Shown here piece after piece: positions 1 through 9,700 of a stretch of DNA of 64,000 bases; the first letter of the stretch is position 1; each line of letters starts with the position of its first letter. A model generated the notes under the pieces. That model was not told where the DNA came from and searched no databases. It saw only the letters and a program-made list of their open reading frames with translations. Origin of the DNA: an uncultured Pontibacter sp. Lineage in GTDB: Bacteria > Bacteroidota > Bacteroidia > Cytophagales > Hymenobacteraceae. The stretch lies in contig NZ_CANLZM010000007.1 in NCBI RefSeq assembly GCF_947495565.1, forward strand, positions 62,001-126,000, written 5' to 3'. Both the position numbers and the translations under genes were made by a program.

Positions 1-554
1 TAAACCAATTTGACCCAAATACTTACATTGACTTTACTGTTGGCGGCCTTCTCTACTCTGATCAGGCTTGGGTTGGGCTTACAGCGGCACATCTTAACCA
101 ACCCACTTATGAGCTGGGCCAGGAAACAGAACTCCCGCTTCGGTTTACAGCTATAGCAGGCTATAAATTTTACGCGCGCTCTTACCAGGAGCAGGGGCAG
201 CTATTTGAACTAAGCTTTACACCTACGGTTACTTTTATACATCAGCAAAGTTCTAAAAGACTAGATTTAGGTGTATATACTAAATATACTCCCCTGACGT
301 TAGGATTTATATATAAAGGAGTACCTGTTACCGGTGGAACTAACCATGACCAATCCTTGTCAGTTATAGCAGGGCTGGAGTTAGGTTTGATTAAAGTCGG
401 TTTTAGCCACGATGTTGGCCTAGCTGGGCTGAGCAGGGAAGTAGGTGGCACAAACGAAGTTTCGCTTGTTTTTGAACGTGCTGATATTAACAATTTGTTT
501 AGGAGCCGCTTAAAGAATAAAATTAACAGAAGCATTGTTTGTCCGGCATTCTAA
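1..554 (+). CDS. PorP/SprF family type IX secretion membrane protein (3' part)
   Basis: The frame is open from the left edge to the stop at 552-554, so only the C-terminal ~183 residues are present and the start lies outside the window. The translation alternates short amphipathic strands with glycine and aromatic residues (GGLLYSDQAWVGL, LGVYTKYTPLTLGFIYKGVP, SVIAGLELGLIKVGFSHDVG) and ends in an aromatic residue, Phe, as outer-membrane beta-barrels of the PorP/SprF family do. Members of this family help secrete or anchor type IX secretion substrates such as the SprB adhesin. The gldJ-type gene that follows 63 bases later supports this reading. The exact subfamily cannot be judged without the N-terminal half. 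Confidence 0.75.
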   Translation, partial: NQFDPNTYIDFTVGGLLYSDQAWVGLTAAHLNQPTYELGQETELPLRFTAIAGYKFYARSYQEQGQLFELSFTPTVTFIHQQSSKRLDLGVYTKYTPLTLGFIYKGVPVTGGTNHDQSLSVIAGLELGLIKVGFSHDVGLAGLSREVGGTNEVSLVFERADINNLFRSRLKNKINRSIVCPAF

Positions 555-617
555 TATTATTTATAATTGCACATTAATCTACGTTACAAGAACCTTTTCT
601 TAATTAGGTACTATTTT

Positions 618-1847
618 ATGAAGTTAATCAAGTATTTATCGGCTGCGGTTGTGGGAGGCATGTTGCTTACTGCCTGTGGTAAGGGCGGCCAGCCAACCAG
701 CACAAACCCAGGCGGTTACAGCTCTGCTACGGGCGCCGAGTATGGCGAAGAAGAAGATGCTTTTGATGTGGCCGATTATGCGGAGTTCCCACAGGGGCCC
801 GGCCTTATCTTTATTGAAGGCGGCCGTACCGTACTTGGCTCTATGGAAGAGGATATCGCTATGACGCGTGACAACGTGGAGCGCACAGTAACAGTAGCCT
901 CTTTTTATATGGACGAAACGGAGGTAGCTAATATTCACTGGTTAGAGTACCTGCACGACCTGAAACGCGATTCTTTGCCGGAGGTATACCAAGCAGCTCT
1001 TCCAGACACAACTGTTTGGTCTCAGCAGCTTTCCTTCAACGACCCATACGTAACTTATTATCTGCGTTACCCAGGTTTCCGCTTCTTCCCGGTTGTGGGT
1101 GTAAGCTGGTTACAGGCTAACGACTTCTGCGTATGGCGCACAAATAAAGTTAACAACATTCTTGCCCAGCAGGCCAGTGGCGGCGGCGGCAGAAGAGGCT
1201 TGTTTGGCCGTGGTGGTAACGAGGAGGCTGTAGAAGGGGAGAGACCGTCTATTGAATCTGGCTATGTATTGCCAAACTACCGTCTCCCAACAGAGGCAGA
1301 GTGGGAATACGCTGCACAAGCTATGATCGGCACGCAGTACACTGAAGACGAAAACCAGAACAACCGCCGCTTGTATCCATGGGACGGCCACCAGGTGCGT
1401 AACCCGTATGGCAAAGAGATGGGCAAGTTTATGGCCAACTTCAAGCGTGGCCGCGGTGACTATGCTGGTATTGCTGGCTCACTAAATGATGGCGCCATGA
1501 TCACTGACTACATCTATGCATATCCGCCAAACGATTTCGGCCTTTACAACATGGCTGGCAACGTAAACGAGTGGGTGCAGGATGTGTACCGTCCACTTTC
1601 TTTCCAGGATGTGGAAGACCTGAACCCTTTCCGTCGCGACGGTTTCCTGGATGAGTCTACCAACTATGACTCTAGCGAAGGTTACCACTCTCTTGTAAGC
1701 GACGAGGTTCGTGTTTACAAAGGAGGCTCTTGGAAAGACGTAGCTTACTGGCTGTCTCCGGGTACTCGCCGCTTTATGGCTCAGGATTCTTCAACAGCCA
1801 CTATCGGTTTCCGTTGCGCCATGATTAATGCTGGCTCTAACAAGTAA
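618..1847 (+). CDS. gldJ: Gliding motility / type IX secretion lipoprotein GldJ (SUMF1-like fold)
   Basis: A 409-residue lipoprotein. The ATG at 618 is preferred over an in-frame TTG at 567 because it places a clean lipoprotein signal at the N-terminus, with lipobox LLTAC and Cys20. The body has the formylglycine-generating-enzyme (SUMF1) fold: GLIFIEGGRTVLGSM near the start, FYMDETEV, RLPTEAEWEYAA, NMAGNVNEWVQDVY and a C-terminal GGSWKD...GFRCAM. GldJ and GldK share this fold. GldK is normally followed by gldLMN, whereas here a PorP/SprF gene precedes and a terminator plus unrelated genes follow, so GldJ is the better name. GldJ is needed for assembly of the gliding/T9SS machinery in Flavobacterium. 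It has an internal glycine/arginine-rich insert (about residues 190-205). GldJ versus GldK is inferred from context, not proven. Confidence 0.8.
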   Translation: MKLIKYLSAAVVGGMLLTACGKGGQPTSTNPGGYSSATGAEYGEEEDAFDVADYAEFPQGPGLIFIEGGRTVLGSMEEDIAMTRDNVERTVTVASFYMDETEVANIHWLEYLHDLKRDSLPEVYQAALPDTTVWSQQLSFNDPYVTYYLRYPGFRFFPVVGVSWLQANDFCVWRTNKVNNILAQQASGGGGRRGLFGRGGNEEAVEGERPSIESGYVLPNYRLPTEAEWEYAAQAMIGTQYTEDENQNNRRLYPWDGHQVRNPYGKEMGKFMANFKRGRGDYAGIAGSLNDGAMITDYIYAYPPNDFGLYNMAGNVNEWVQDVYRPLSFQDVEDLNPFRRDGFLDESTNYDSSEGYHSLVSDEVRVYKGGSWKDVAYWLSPGTRRFMAQDSSTATIGFRCAMINAGSNK

Positions 1848-1869
1848 GACTAATTAATACTTACATACT

Positions 1870-1900
1870 AAAAAGCCCGGGCTCACGCTTCGGGCTTTTT
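1870..1900 (+). terminator. Intrinsic terminator after gldJ
   Basis: Arms AAAAAGCCCG and CGGGCTTTTT pair perfectly around an 11-base loop, with more T residues after the 3' arm. It lies 23 bases after the gldJ stop. Confidence 0.85.
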
Positions 1901-1916
1901 ATTTTTATACTTTATA

Positions 1917-2393
1917 ATGAGCAAGAATAACCAAACCTATAAGATCATTTTCCGCTTTTACAGTGATGTTTTTGAGCAGGAAATGGTAGAGACACTGTGG
2001 GCAAAGAAAATAGAAGAAGAACAGGACCTCTACAAAATCGATAGCATCCCTTCATTTGTGCCGCTTATCGCTACGGATGATATAGTGCGCGCCACCTATA
2101 ATGCGATGGAGGAGGGCCTGGTTTACCAGGAGACAGTAACGCCATCCGGCAATTCTACCATTCAGGTTATACGCCAAAATGAGGAGACGCCACTGCTCAC
2201 GATACGTAAAAAGTTTGCTGAACTGGGTTGTATATCAGAAGAGGTAAACGAGGATTTTTTTGTACTGGAAGTGCCTCTCACTATAAATTATGCTGTGGTT
2301 AAAGAGCTGCTTGATGACCTGGAGGCAGAGGAGGAGATAGAGTACGCAGAGCCTGCTTTATCTGACGTGCACCGGGAGCAGACAAGCAGTTGA
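1917..2393 (+). CDS. DUF4265 domain-containing protein
   Basis: A 158-residue soluble acidic protein with no signal peptide or membrane segment. The first half matches the DUF4265 pattern: an FRFYSDVFEQEMVETLWA strand, then LYKIDSIPSFVPLIATDDIV, then GLVYQETVTPSGNSTIQVI. The second half resembles an RNA/peptide-binding-like alpha-beta unit with an acidic tail. DUF4265 proteins are found in many bacteria and have no established function. It stands alone, between the gldJ terminator and a strong bidirectional terminator. A TATACTT word lies directly upstream (about 1907-1913). Confidence 0.75.
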   Translation: MSKNNQTYKIIFRFYSDVFEQEMVETLWAKKIEEEQDLYKIDSIPSFVPLIATDDIVRATYNAMEEGLVYQETVTPSGNSTIQVIRQNEETPLLTIRKKFAELGCISEEVNEDFFVLEVPLTINYAVVKELLDDLEAEEEIEYAEPALSDVHREQTSS

Positions 2394-2406
2394 TTTATAC
2401 TTAGTA

Positions 2407-2466
2407 ATAAGTTAAAATGTCGGCAGGAAATCTCAAATAGAATTTCCTGCCGACATTTTAACTTAT
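2407..2466. terminator. Bidirectional terminator between convergent genes
   Basis: A perfect 25-bp inverted repeat (2407-2431 with 2442-2466) surrounds a 10-base loop. It is A-rich on the left and T-rich on the right, so it can terminate both the DUF4265 gene and the facing malate:quinone oxidoreductase gene. The stem is much longer than an ordinary intrinsic terminator. Confidence 0.85.
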
Positions 2467-2483
2467 ACTTTATACTATAGCTG

Positions 2484-4004
2484 CTATTTTTTCTCCACTG
2501 CGGGTACTAACCCCAGCACTTCACTGGTATAGCTTCTTACACGGTCAAGCAGGGCAGGGTCGTCGGCAAGGGATTGACCGTAAGACGGGATCATCTCTTT
2601 AAGCTTTTCCTGCCACTCCTCTGTGTTGATGCGATGCATAAAGCAGCGCTCCAGCAGCCCCAGCATAATAGATACAGCCGTAGAAGCACCTGGCGATGCA
2701 CCAAGAAGCGCCGCCAAGGTACAGTTTGCCCCGCTCACTACTTCTGTTCCAAACTCCAGCACACCACCTTTATCCGGATCGTTTTTAATGATCTGCACCC
2801 GCTGGCCTGCCACCTCCAATTTCCAATCTTCCGGCTTAGCATCCGGAAAATAATCTTTCAGCGCTTCTACCCGCTCCAAAGGAGATTGCCGCACCTGATC
2901 GATCAGGTATTTGGTGAGCGCCATGTTTTTCATACCTGCCGATAGCATCGGGCGCAGGTTAGTGGGTTTTATAGACTTCGGCAAATCCATGAAAGAGCCT
3001 TTCTTCAGGAATTTTGTGGAGAAGCCTGCGTAGGGCCCAAACAGGAGTTCGCGCTTGCCATTGATGTAACGGGTATCGAGGTGCGGCACAGACATAGGCG
3101 GAGAGCCCACTGCAGCTTTACCGTATACTTTTGCCTCGTGCTGCTCTATAACTTCGCGGTTTACACACCTCAACCATTGGCCGCTTACTGGGAAGCCACC
3201 GTAGCCTTTCCCTTCCGGTATATCCGATTTCTCCAACAGCGGCAGGGCGCCTCCGCCGGCACCTATAAATACATAGCGGGCATAGATATCACGTTTGTCT
3301 CCGGTCTGTAAATCCTTCACTTTAATTCTCCAGCGCCCGTTCTCCATCTGCCGCAGCTTACGCACTTCGTGGCCAAAGTGCATTTTCACACCGCTCTCTT
3401 CTTGTAGGTGGCTAAACATGCTTTGTGTAAGGGCTCCAAAGTTAACATCCGTGCCTAAATCCATTCGGGTGGCGGCTACAGGCTCCTTGCTGTCTCTCCC
3501 TTTCATCACAAGCGGTATCCAATCCTGCAGCTCGTCATGGTTTTCAGAATATACCATATCATCAAACAGATGGCACTTCACCATAGCTTCATAGCGCTTG
3601 CGCAGGAAGTTCACATTATCATTGCCCCATACAAAGCTGATGTGCGGTAAATTTTTGATAAAAGAGGTTGGCAGCTCAATGATATTATTTTTAATAAGAT
3701 AAGCCCAGAATTGCTTCGAAACCTCAAACGACTCCGCAATTTTGATTGCTTTAGAAATATCGATGGAGCCGTCAGGTTTTTCAGGCGTGTAATTAAGTTC
3801 ACAGAAAGCCGAATGGCCTGTTCCTGCGTTGTTCCAGGCATCGGAGCTTTCGGCAGCTGCCACATCCAGCCGCTCTAATACTTCAATTTTCAGGTCGGGC
3901 TGCAGTTCTTTCAGCATCATACCCAGGGTGGCACTCATGATGCCTGCGCCAATTAATACAATATCCGGCCCTTGTTTATCTGTAGCGTCTTTGTTCATCA
4001 TCAT
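2484..4004 (-). CDS. mqo: Malate:quinone oxidoreductase
   Basis: About 506 residues, the normal length for Mqo. It oxidises malate to oxaloacetate at the membrane face and passes electrons to the quinone pool, acting in the TCA cycle in place of, or beside, NAD-linked malate dehydrogenase. Seen: an N-terminal FAD-binding motif IVLIGAGIMSATLG, followed by ERLDVAAAESSDAWNNAGTG and HSAFCELNYTP, both hallmarks of the family. Near the C-terminus GASPGASTAVSIM is present. The start has three consecutive ATGs (4004, 4001, 3998); the first is taken. It converges on the DUF4265 gene across a long bidirectional terminator and is probably monocistronic. Confidence 0.95.
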   Translation of the reverse strand: MMMNKDATDKQGPDIVLIGAGIMSATLGMMLKELQPDLKIEVLERLDVAAAESSDAWNNAGTGHSAFCELNYTPEKPDGSIDISKAIKIAESFEVSKQFWAYLIKNNIIELPTSFIKNLPHISFVWGNDNVNFLRKRYEAMVKCHLFDDMVYSENHDELQDWIPLVMKGRDSKEPVAATRMDLGTDVNFGALTQSMFSHLQEESGVKMHFGHEVRKLRQMENGRWRIKVKDLQTGDKRDIYARYVFIGAGGGALPLLEKSDIPEGKGYGGFPVSGQWLRCVNREVIEQHEAKVYGKAAVGSPPMSVPHLDTRYINGKRELLFGPYAGFSTKFLKKGSFMDLPKSIKPTNLRPMLSAGMKNMALTKYLIDQVRQSPLERVEALKDYFPDAKPEDWKLEVAGQRVQIIKNDPDKGGVLEFGTEVVSGANCTLAALLGASPGASTAVSIMLGLLERCFMHRINTEEWQEKLKEMIPSYGQSLADDPALLDRVRSYTSEVLGLVPAVEKK

Positions 4005-4123
4005 AGTCAATCATCTTTTCTTTTAGTTTGCTGCAACATTGGCAAAAACTTCAGTTAATCTGACTACGAAAAAAATCAGCAGATGGTAAAATCCCATTTG
4101 CCATCCGCTGCAATTGCCGCACT

Positions 4124-4810
4124 TTATGCGGCCGCAATGGTGGCTATACTTACCTCTGCGGCGCCAGCCGCTAATAAGGCGCGAGCGCAGGCTTCTAAAG
4201 TGGCTCCTGTTGTCAGCACATCGTCTACCAGCAGGATATGTTTTTTCTGCACCTGCTCCGGCTTAGCCACCTGAAACACCTCCTCTACGTTTTGCCAGCG
4301 GTCGAGACGGCTTTTGCTGGTTTGGGTACTGGTGTCAGTGGTGCGCAGCAGCGCTTTGCCGTGGTAAGGCAGGCTCATACTTTCAGCCAATCCTTTGGCA
4401 AAGCACTCGGCTTGGTTATAGCCTCTACGGCGCAATTTATACTTGTGCAGCGGCACAGGCACTATCAAATTAAACTGTTGGCTATACTGATGGTCGGAGA
4501 GGAGAGAGCCGTAGCGGTGCCCCAGATGCTCGCCCAGTTCCTGCGCCCCTTTATACTTTAGCCGGTGCAACAGCCGCTGCACCCGTCCCTTTGGCATAAA
4601 GTATAAATAGGAAAAAGCGAAGCGCACCGGCACTTTACCCCAAAACCTGCGTTGCAGCGGGTTTAACTCTGTTGCCCCATGTATATGAAAATCGGTGTAG
4701 GGTAGTTTTATGCTGCAGCCGGTGCAGATATACTGCTCGCCACGCGCCAAGGCGCCGTTGCAGGCATAACAGCTTTCCGGAAACAGCAGGCTCAGCAGGT
4801 CGTCGAACAT
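4124..4810 (-). CDS. ComF family phosphoribosyltransferase-like protein
   Basis: A 228-residue protein. The N-terminus carries a zinc-finger-like pair of motifs (CYAC near residue 16 and CTGC near residue 30). The C-terminal half is a type I phosphoribosyltransferase fold with the PRPP-binding loop ILLVDDVLTTGATLEA. The middle has the family block PVPLHKYKLRRRGYNQAE. ComF homologues take part in natural DNA uptake in Bacillus and Haemophilus (as ComF/GntX-type proteins), but many members have no proven role. No other competence genes lie nearby. It ends about 120 bases from the mqo start on the same strand, so separate transcription is possible. Confidence 0.85.
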   Translation of the reverse strand: MFDDLLSLLFPESCYACNGALARGEQYICTGCSIKLPYTDFHIHGATELNPLQRRFWGKVPVRFAFSYLYFMPKGRVQRLLHRLKYKGAQELGEHLGHRYGSLLSDHQYSQQFNLIVPVPLHKYKLRRRGYNQAECFAKGLAESMSLPYHGKALLRTTDTSTQTSKSRLDRWQNVEEVFQVAKPEQVQKKHILLVDDVLTTGATLEACARALLAAGAAEVSIATIAAA

Positions 4811-4907
4811 TTACAGGCAAGTATGGTTTTAAGGTATTCTGATGATTTTGCAGTAACTTTATACTTAGACTAAATGAAAAGTCATCCTTAATTAAGAACA
4901 CTTAACA

Positions 4908-5261
4908 ATGAGCTTAGTAGAAGAATTCAATGACTACCGCACGCGCATGAATGAGCGCATCATGTCATACGACAACAAAGTGATCAAGCGTTTCTTTAAC
5001 CTCGACACCAATACTTATATGGATGGTGCCCTGGATGTAAAAACCAAGGAAATGCTGGGGTTAGTGGCCTCTATGGTGCTGCGTTGCGATGATTGCATTA
5101 AATACCACGTGGGCAAGTGCTACGAAGAAGGCGTTACCGATGAGCAGTTTATGGAGGTATCCTCTATCGCTAATTTAGTGGGCGGCTCTATCGTTATCCC
5201 GCACTTCCGCCGAGCTGTGGAGTATTGGGAGGAACTGAAGGAGCGCGGTTCTGCCGAGTAA
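4908..5261 (+). CDS. Carboxymuconolactone decarboxylase / AhpD-like protein
   Basis: A 117-residue all-helical protein of the AhpD/CMD superfamily. The redox-type motif CDDCIKYH is visible (residues about 61-68), with the CxxC spacing and downstream His of alkylhydroperoxidase-like members, and the flanking TKEMLGLVASMVLR and EEGVTDEQFMEV segments fit the fold. Such proteins act as thiol-dependent peroxidase partners or as decarboxylases; the CxxC favours a redox role. It is followed by an unknown gene 72 bases downstream. The exact substrate cannot be told. Confidence 0.8.
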   Translation: MSLVEEFNDYRTRMNERIMSYDNKVIKRFFNLDTNTYMDGALDVKTKEMLGLVASMVLRCDDCIKYHVGKCYEEGVTDEQFMEVSSIANLVGGSIVIPHFRRAVEYWEELKERGSAE

Positions 5262-5333
5262 ATAATTGCTGATTGTTGATTATACATTGTTTGTAAGAGA
5301 AGTAATTAGCAATCAGCAACTAACAACCAAACT

Positions 5334-5690
5334 ATGTACGATTCCGAAAACCTAGAGCACAACTGGACGCAACTGCGGGCCGACCTGATGAAGCGTTTCG
5401 GTAAAAAGCCGGACATGAACGCTATTCTGTTTCTGATAGGCATTCAGGAACTGGGAATGGGCATTCGGGAGTTTACCAAGGAAGAGAAACAGGACCTGAT
5501 GCACATCGCTACTTGCCGTGTCTTTGCCGAATCGGGCTACTATGAGTTTGCTGGCCGCGACGAGGAAGGCTGGCCGCATTTTAAGGCAGTAAAGGCCATA
5601 CCTTTTGCAAACCTTAAAGAGCAGGAGAAAATGCTTAAATGGCATGTGATTGAATATTTCAATCGCGCCGATGATATCCGTAAACCTTAG
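5334..5690 (+). CDS. Conserved hypothetical protein
   Basis: A 118-residue soluble protein I do not recognise by function. It has a hydrophobic helix MNAILFLIGIQELGMG, then a helix-rich segment with TKEEKQDLMHIATCR and an aromatic C-terminal part (GYYEFAGRDEEGWPHF). No signal peptide or clear catalytic motif is present. It follows the AhpD-like gene in the same direction, so the two may be co-transcribed. The reading frame is clean and codon use matches its neighbours, which supports a real gene. Confidence 0.65.
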   Translation: MYDSENLEHNWTQLRADLMKRFGKKPDMNAILFLIGIQELGMGIREFTKEEKQDLMHIATCRVFAESGYYEFAGRDEEGWPHFKAVKAIPFANLKEQEKMLKWHVIEYFNRADDIRKP

Positions 5691-5877
5691 CGCATAGCAC
5701 GTACTTCGTACCACGTAGCACAACTTTTGTCATTTACCCGAGTCTTTTGTAAGAAGTAAGAGAGATGAGAGAAGTATAAATTTCAGAGTCTTATTTTTCA
5801 TGTAGTATAACCGAAGCTCGTGATGCTTGATACGTGCTACATGATGCGGAGTACGTGATACGCTACCATATTCACCC
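5691..5877. repeat. Repeat-like spacer with CACGTA/GTGCTAC words
   Basis: This 187-base spacer contains several variants of the same words in both orientations: GCACGTACTTCGTACCACG near 5697, then TACGTGCTACATG and GTACGTGATACG near 5830-5865. Together they make imperfect inverted repeats. No gene was found. Such word-like spacers look like degraded dispersed intergenic repeats. Confidence 0.4.
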
Positions 5878-6639
5878 ATGAAAATTATTACCTACAACGT
5901 TAACGGCATTCGTGCCGCACTTACCAAGGGCTTCGGCGATTGGCTGCAAGCTGCTAACCCGGACGTACTTTGCCTACAGGAAATTAAAGCTGACGAATCT
6001 AAATTTGATAAAGCTTTGTTTGAGGATATGGGGTACCACGTGTACCTGCACCCGGCTATTAAAAAAGGCTACAGCGGCGTGGCCATACTTTCTAAAGACA
6101 AGCCAAAGTATGTAGAAGTAGGCTGCGGCATAGATTGCTATGATGCTGAAGGGCGCGTGTTGCGAGCTGATTACGGCGATGTATCGGTAATGAGTGTTTA
6201 CATGCCATCAGGCTCAAGCGGGGAGGAGCGTCAGAAGTTTAAGTTTCAGTGGATGGATGATTTCTACGGTTATGTGGGCGATCTAAGGCAAACGTTGCCG
6301 GGGCTAGTGGTAAGTGGCGATTATAATATTTGCCACAAGCCAATTGATATCCACAACCCAAAGTCTAACGCTAAAAGCTCTGGTTTTTTGCCGGAGGAGC
6401 GGGAATGGATGAGCAATTTAGTGGAGAGCGGCTTTATTGATACGTTCCGCCACTTCAACCAAGAGCCTCACAACTATACTTGGTGGAGTTATCGTGCCGG
6501 CGCACGCAACAAAAATCTGGGCTGGCGTATTGATTATAACATGGCAACCGAAAATTTACGCGACCGTCTGAAGCGCTCTGCTATACTTACTGAGGCCAAG
6601 CACTCTGACCATTGCCCGGTCATGCTGGAGCTAGAGTAG
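5878..6639 (+). CDS. xth: Exodeoxyribonuclease III (AP endonuclease)
   Basis: A 253-residue enzyme of the exonuclease-endonuclease-phosphatase superfamily, of normal length. It cleaves abasic sites in base-excision repair and degrades DNA 3' to 5'. Visible motifs: TYNVNGIRAA at the N-terminus, LCLQEIKAD with the metal-binding Glu, the VSGDYNICH core, an NLGWRIDYNMAT block, and the C-terminal HSDHCPVMLEL with the catalytic Asp-His. It starts at the ATG at 5878 after a repeat-like spacer and is probably a single transcription unit. Confidence 0.95.
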   Translation: MKIITYNVNGIRAALTKGFGDWLQAANPDVLCLQEIKADESKFDKALFEDMGYHVYLHPAIKKGYSGVAILSKDKPKYVEVGCGIDCYDAEGRVLRADYGDVSVMSVYMPSGSSGEERQKFKFQWMDDFYGYVGDLRQTLPGLVVSGDYNICHKPIDIHNPKSNAKSSGFLPEEREWMSNLVESGFIDTFRHFNQEPHNYTWWSYRAGARNKNLGWRIDYNMATENLRDRLKRSAILTEAKHSDHCPVMLELE

Positions 6640-6749
6640 GAAATGCATACTAAAACACGCTTTCGCGCTGTTATACTTTAAACATTTATACCCTGAAGTA
6701 TAGAACGTTAGATTGATTTAGTTAACTTACAACTATAGCCGGCATGCCT

Positions 6750-6757
6750 TAACTTTG
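6750..6757 (+). promoter_or_regulatory. Bacteroidota-type -7 box (TAACTTTG)
   Basis: The octamer fits TAnnTTTG, the -7 element of the Bacteroidota housekeeping sigma factor, and lies 12 bases upstream of the ATG at 6770. No clear -33 TTG element was seen at the expected spacing. Confidence 0.5.
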
Positions 6758-6769
6758 TAACAGCAAGAC

Positions 6770-9700
6770 ATGAAAAATACCGATGCACTCGATCAGTTGC
6801 TGCATCAATTGCAGGAGTTCAAACACAAATTCTACCTTAACATGCTATTGCGGGGCGGGATTTTTGCGGCTGGGCTCCTGCTTTCTGTTTTTATAGTATA
6901 TAGCCTGCTGGAGTACATGTTCTATTTCCCGGAGTATGTACGAGCTTTCCTGCTGTTCTCCTTTGTGGCAGTTGTGCTGTATGTTTTTGTCCGATGGATT
7001 GTATTGCCTGCATCTGCGCTTGTGCGGCTGCGGCGCGTTCTTTCTGATGAACAGGCGGCACAGCAGGTAGGAGCTTATTTCCCCGAAATTCGTGACAAGC
7101 TGCTCAACGCCATTCAGCTGCAGCAGCAGGACCGGACAAACGATTTAATTAGAGCAAGTATAGCGCAGCGCAGCCAGCAGCTTCTTTCCTTTAAGTTTAA
7201 GGAGGCTGTCTCTTACCGCGAAAACAAGCCGCTGCTCAAGTATATTGCCCTGCCAGTATTAGTTGTACTGCTTATTATGCTGGTTTACCCCGCCATTCTG
7301 GTTCAAGGCACCGAGCGGATCATCAATTATAAAACACACTATACTCCGCAGGCGCCTTTCTCTTTTGTAGTCCAGCACCAGGGGCTGCAGACATACCGTG
7401 GAGAGGATTTCCAACTAAATGTAGGTATAGAAGGCAAAACAGTTCCTAGCGAAGTATACATTAACTATAACAGCCGCCGCCAAAAGCTAAGCCAAAACGC
7501 TGACGGCAGCTATACTTATACTTTCAAGCAGCTACAGCGGCCCGTGAATTTTCAGCTAGAAGGCTCCGGTTTTTTCTCCGACAACTATACATTAGACTTA
7601 CTCTCACGGCCTAACCTGAAGGACTTCCGGATGCTGGTGCAGTACCCCGCTTACCTTAACCGCAAGCCTGAGGAGATACAGAATACCGGCAACGCAACCG
7701 TTCCTGAGGGCAGCACCATCACCTGGAACTTCTCTACATCTGAAACTGACAGTATAAACCTAATTTTTGAAGAACCTGCTGAAAGCATCAGCGCCAACAA
7801 AAACGGTAGCACCTTTGCCGCCAGCAAAGATTTTAACCAGAGCCAGAACTATAGTATAAATCTGCGCAACGAGCATAGTATAAACAAAGAGCAGATCAAT
7901 TACCAAATCACCACCATCCCTGACCGTAACCCGCAGATTAGTTTGGAGCAATACCAGGATACAGCGCTGTATTCTTACCTGGTGCTTGGCGGCGATGTGT
8001 CTGATGATTATGGACTGACGCGACTGGCTCTGATTTACCGTATCAGCAGCAGCAATAGCCCGCAGGCAAAGTATAAAAGCCAGGCTTTGCCATTAAACAA
8101 GCAGCAGCTCAGCCAAACATACTTCTACCAATGGAACACTGCTGCTTTAAACCTGCAGCCAGGCGATAAGCTGGAGTACTTTGTGCAGGTTTGGGATAAC
8201 GATGGCATACATGGGCCTAAAAGCGCCCGCACCCGCAATTTTGAACTGAAACTGCCAGATAAACGCGAACTGCAGAAAGAACTCGATAGTAACTCGCAAT
8301 CTGTGGCCAGCCAGATGAGCAAAACCTTAGAGCGGGCAAACCAGTTGGAGCGGGAGCTATCTAAATCTGAAGAAAAGATGAAGACTAAGCGCGACCTGAA
8401 CTGGCAGGATAAAAAGCAGCTTGAAGATTTGGCGGCAAAGAAAAAGCAACTGGAGCAGGACATCAATTCAATGAAAGAGCTTTTCGAAGAACTCAACAAG
8501 AAGCAGAACATGCTCCAGGAGCCGAGCGAGCAGCTTGCCGAGAAGGCGCAGGAGCTGCAAAAGCTCATGAACGATTTGCTTGACCCTGCAACAAAGAAGC
8601 TTTATGAGGAGCTGGAGAAGCTATTGCAACAGCAGCAGCCTAACGACCAGGAACTGCAGCAGCTCCTGAGCAAACTCGATAACCGCGAGAAGAACCTGGA
8701 GCGCGAGCTGGAACGGGCGCTGGAGCTGTTTAAGCAACTGCAGTTTGAGCAGAAACTCGACAACATTGCCAACAAGCTGGAGGAGATGGGAGAGAAGGAG
8801 CAGCAGCTTGCCCAGAAAACCGAACAAAAGCAACAGGACAACCAGCAACTGCAGGAGCAGCAAAAAGAGTTGCAGGAGGAGTTTGAGGATGTAAAGGAGC
8901 AGATGGAAGAGCTGAAGGAGCTGAATAAAAATCTAAACAACCCAAACCAGCTTAATGAGGAGCAACAGCAGCAGGAGCAGCAAAACATAGAGCAGCAGAT
9001 GGAGCAGAGCCAGGAGCAGCTCCAGAAAAACCAAAACAAAAAGGCCAGCGAATCGCAGCAGAAAGCAGGGGAGCAAATGAAGAAGATGGCACAGCAGATG
9101 GAGGAGATGAAAAGCAGCATGAGTATGGCCGGCATGCAGCAAAACCTGGACAACCTGCGCGACATCCTCGAAAACCTTCTCACGCTTTCTTTCGACCAGG
9201 AGGGACTGATGAAGCAGTTCCGCAGCGTCAATCAAAGCGACCCGCGTTTTATTGAACTATCGCAGCAGCAGCTGAACCTGCGCGACAATGCTCAGGTTAT
9301 AGAAGACAGCCTTTTCGCTTTGGCCAAAAAGGTTTTTCAGCTTGAGTCTTTTGTTACGCGTGAGGTTGCCGCCATGAACCAAAGTATGGATAACAGCATG
9401 CAGCAGCTCCGCGACCGTAATTTGGGCAAAGCAACTGGCCAGCAGCAACTCGCTATGACCAGCATGAACAATCTAGCCTTGATGCTGAATGATGCGCTGA
9501 AGCAAATGCAGCAGGCCATGCAGCAAATGCAAGGCAGTATGGCCGGAAAACAGAAGGGTAACAAGCCAATGCCCGGTAATATGGGAGAATTGCAGCAGCA
9601 ATTGAACAAAAAAATCGAAGATCTTAAAAAAGGTGGCAAATCGGGTAAGGCACTTTCTGAAGAATTAGCTAAATTGGCTGCGGAGCAGGAGGCTCTCCGG

